From positions 1,178,001-1,242,000 of the forward strand of contig NZ_CP049886.1 of the NCBI RefSeq assembly GCF_011303955.1: a DNA stretch of 64,000 nucleotides. Reading direction: 5' to 3'. The stretch comes from Vagococcus coleopterorum (lineage in GTDB: Bacteria; Bacillota; Bacilli; Lactobacillales; Vagococcaceae). The notes under the pieces are model-generated. The model was not told the origin of the DNA. It searched no databases and worked only from the letters and a program-made list of their open reading frames with translations. Shown here piece by piece: positions 62,847 to 64,000 of the stretch. Position numbers and translations under genes: made by a program. Every line of letters begins with the position of its first letter. Position 1 is the stretch's first letter.

Positions 62847-64000
62847 TTATTCAAATACTGTTTGCTCAGAAATTTCAGTTGTCAAAGCTTCTAGCGCTTT
62901 ATCGATAATGCCACGACGTAATTTTTTCTCATCTTCTTTACTTAAGCTTGGATTGCCTAATGGATGTGGAATAGCTATGGCTGGAACAATCCTGTTCGCA
63001 CCAACTGTTAGTGAAATCGGTACAACTGTACAAATATGCACTACTGCAATTCCAGTTTTTTCAATTTCTTTTACCATCGTTGCTCCGCAACGAGTACAAG
63101 TTCCTCATGTAGAGGTTAAAATAACTGCTTGAATACCATCTGCAACTAATTTTTGAGCAAATTCTGATGCAAATTTTTTCGCATTTGCTACAGATGTCCC
63201 ATTACCAGTTGTTGTATAGAAATAACGATATAGTTCTCCAATTTCGCCAGCATTTTCTTTTTCCCTCATGATATCAACAGGTAAGACGCGGTCAGCATCT
63301 TGATTCGCATACATTGGGTCATAACCACCATGTGCGGTTTCATAGGTTTCTTCTGTTAGATCCGTCACACCCTCAATATCGTATTCACCATATTTAGAGG
63401 CGCTTGATGATTCGATATGATCAGGATTCCCTTTAGGTACAATCCCACCAGAAGTCACTAAAGCAATTTTGGCATTTGCCATGTCTTTAATTGCTGCTGC
63501 TGGTTCAACATTATCAAATTCTGGCATTGGGAATTCTGTTACATATTCCTCGCCTTTCATTTTCTTAACTAACATCTCAACTGCCCGTTCAGATCCTCGT
63601 TTAGTTTCTTCGAAGTTTTTCCGATGACGAACGATGTATCCATCTTCTAACGGATCAACTATTTCACCTTTTAATAGTTTTAAAATAACTTTCGTCATAG
63701 CAGGGACAGATTTTCTCATGGTTGCTGCCGATTTTCCTACTGGTACGATATAGGCATCTTTTTTATATAAATCTACTCCCGGATTTTCTTCATACATACC
63801 TGTTACAACGGGAATATTCAGAACTTCCATAACTTCTTTTGCAACAGCACCACAAGCCACACCGTAGCGTCCTGCATTAAACGCTGGTCCTGCAATAACT
63901 AAATCAGGAGAATATGATTTAATCATTGCTAAAACTTCTGCCAAAGCTTCTTCAATGTTTTCCCCGAAATAACTGTCACCACAAACGACTGTCCCAACAA
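62847..64000 (-). CDS. grdB: Glycine reductase component B, selenoprotein subunit (partial, selenocysteine)
   Basis: C-terminal part of GrdB, cut by the right window edge. The frame is open from 63998 (VGTVVCGDSYFGEN) through IAGPAFNAGRYGVACG to UGA 63107-63105, read as selenocysteine in ILTSTU followed by GTCTRCGATM (UxxCxxC). It ends at 62847 as TEISEQTVFE. Component B binds glycine through a pyruvoyl group on GrdE-derived subunits; GrdB provides the selenol that receives the carboxymethyl group. A conventional caller splits this into two pieces, 63105-63944 and 62847-63077. Confidence 0.95.
63078..63092 (-). promoter_or_regulatory. Candidate SECIS hairpin in grdB
   Basis: Starting 13 bases after the UGA, CGTTGC pairs perfectly with GCAACG around the triloop GGA. 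The position and apical G's fit bacterial SECIS elements recognised by SelB. Confidence 0.7.

Noticed and set aside
62847-63077. Separate 76-residue gene, or grdB as a pseudogene with a premature stop
   Set aside because: The UGA sits in the family selenocysteine motif and the frame is unbroken on both sides, so one selenoprotein gene explains it.

Overview
The window looks like part of the chromosome of a low-GC Gram-positive lactic acid bacterium. Gene content (rexAB-type addAB, hprK-lgt-gpsA, class III fbp, ppaC, pflAB, parEC, a DUF1803-type gene, murA-epuA, a full F-type ATPase) points to Lactobacillales, most likely an Enterococcaceae member such as Vagococcus or a relative. That placement is inferred from gene content and was not tested by a search. 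There is no phage, insertion sequence or CRISPR array. Most genes lie on the minus strand and are densely packed, with hairpin/T-tract terminators between units.

Layout. 1-2.6 kb: a truncated luciferase-like flavin oxidoreductase divergent from an HxlR regulator, a 0.5 kb gene-free stretch, a histidine phosphatase, and a MerR gene split by a frameshift. 2.7-19 kb: CorC/HlyC-type membrane protein, a tiny membrane peptide, GNAT, RluF-like pseudouridine synthase, DUF1803-like gene, ppaC, a LysR regulator, fbp, pflA, pflB, parC and parE. 19-26 kb: an epimerase, an ECF S-component with a DUF4430 lipoprotein, plsY, ald, feoAB behind a DtxR-type box, and a NagR-like GntR regulator. 26-42 kb: addAB, lepB, tkt, a DUF896 gene divergent from lexA, a small SOS-controlled membrane protein, a NA37 nucleoid protein, gpsA, lgt and hprK. 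42-58 kb: SDR, a lipoprotein, tRNA-Tyr and tRNA-Gln, DUF2187, GNAT, yidD, epuA, murA, the atpBEFHAGDC operon, smpB, rnr, an esterase, secG and a MazG-like protein.

58.2-64 kb holds the most striking content: a selenium-dependent glycine reductase operon, read on the minus strand as grdB-trxB-trxA-grdA-grdC-grdD. Both grdA and grdB carry an in-frame UGA exactly where the family has selenocysteine (CFVU in GrdA, UxxCxxC in GrdB). Each UGA is followed by a possible SECIS hairpin; the one in grdB is a perfect 6-bp stem. A naive gene caller breaks both genes at these codons. The pathway reduces glycine to acetyl phosphate and ammonia with electrons passed from NADPH through TrxB and TrxA. Acetyl phosphate can then yield ATP, as in clostridial Stickland fermentation. 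Finding it next to typical lactic acid bacterial core genes is unexpected. It requires selA, selB, selC and selD elsewhere in the genome, and a grdE gene presumably lies just past the right edge.

Regulatory signals readable from the sequence include three LexA boxes (one between DUF896 and lexA, two at a small membrane-protein gene, one of which fills the spacer of a near-consensus promoter), CcpA cre sites upstream of pflB and ald, a perfect DtxR/MntR-type palindrome at feoAB, dre-like sites upstream of the GntR gene, and an intrinsic terminator inside the grd operon between grdA and grdC.
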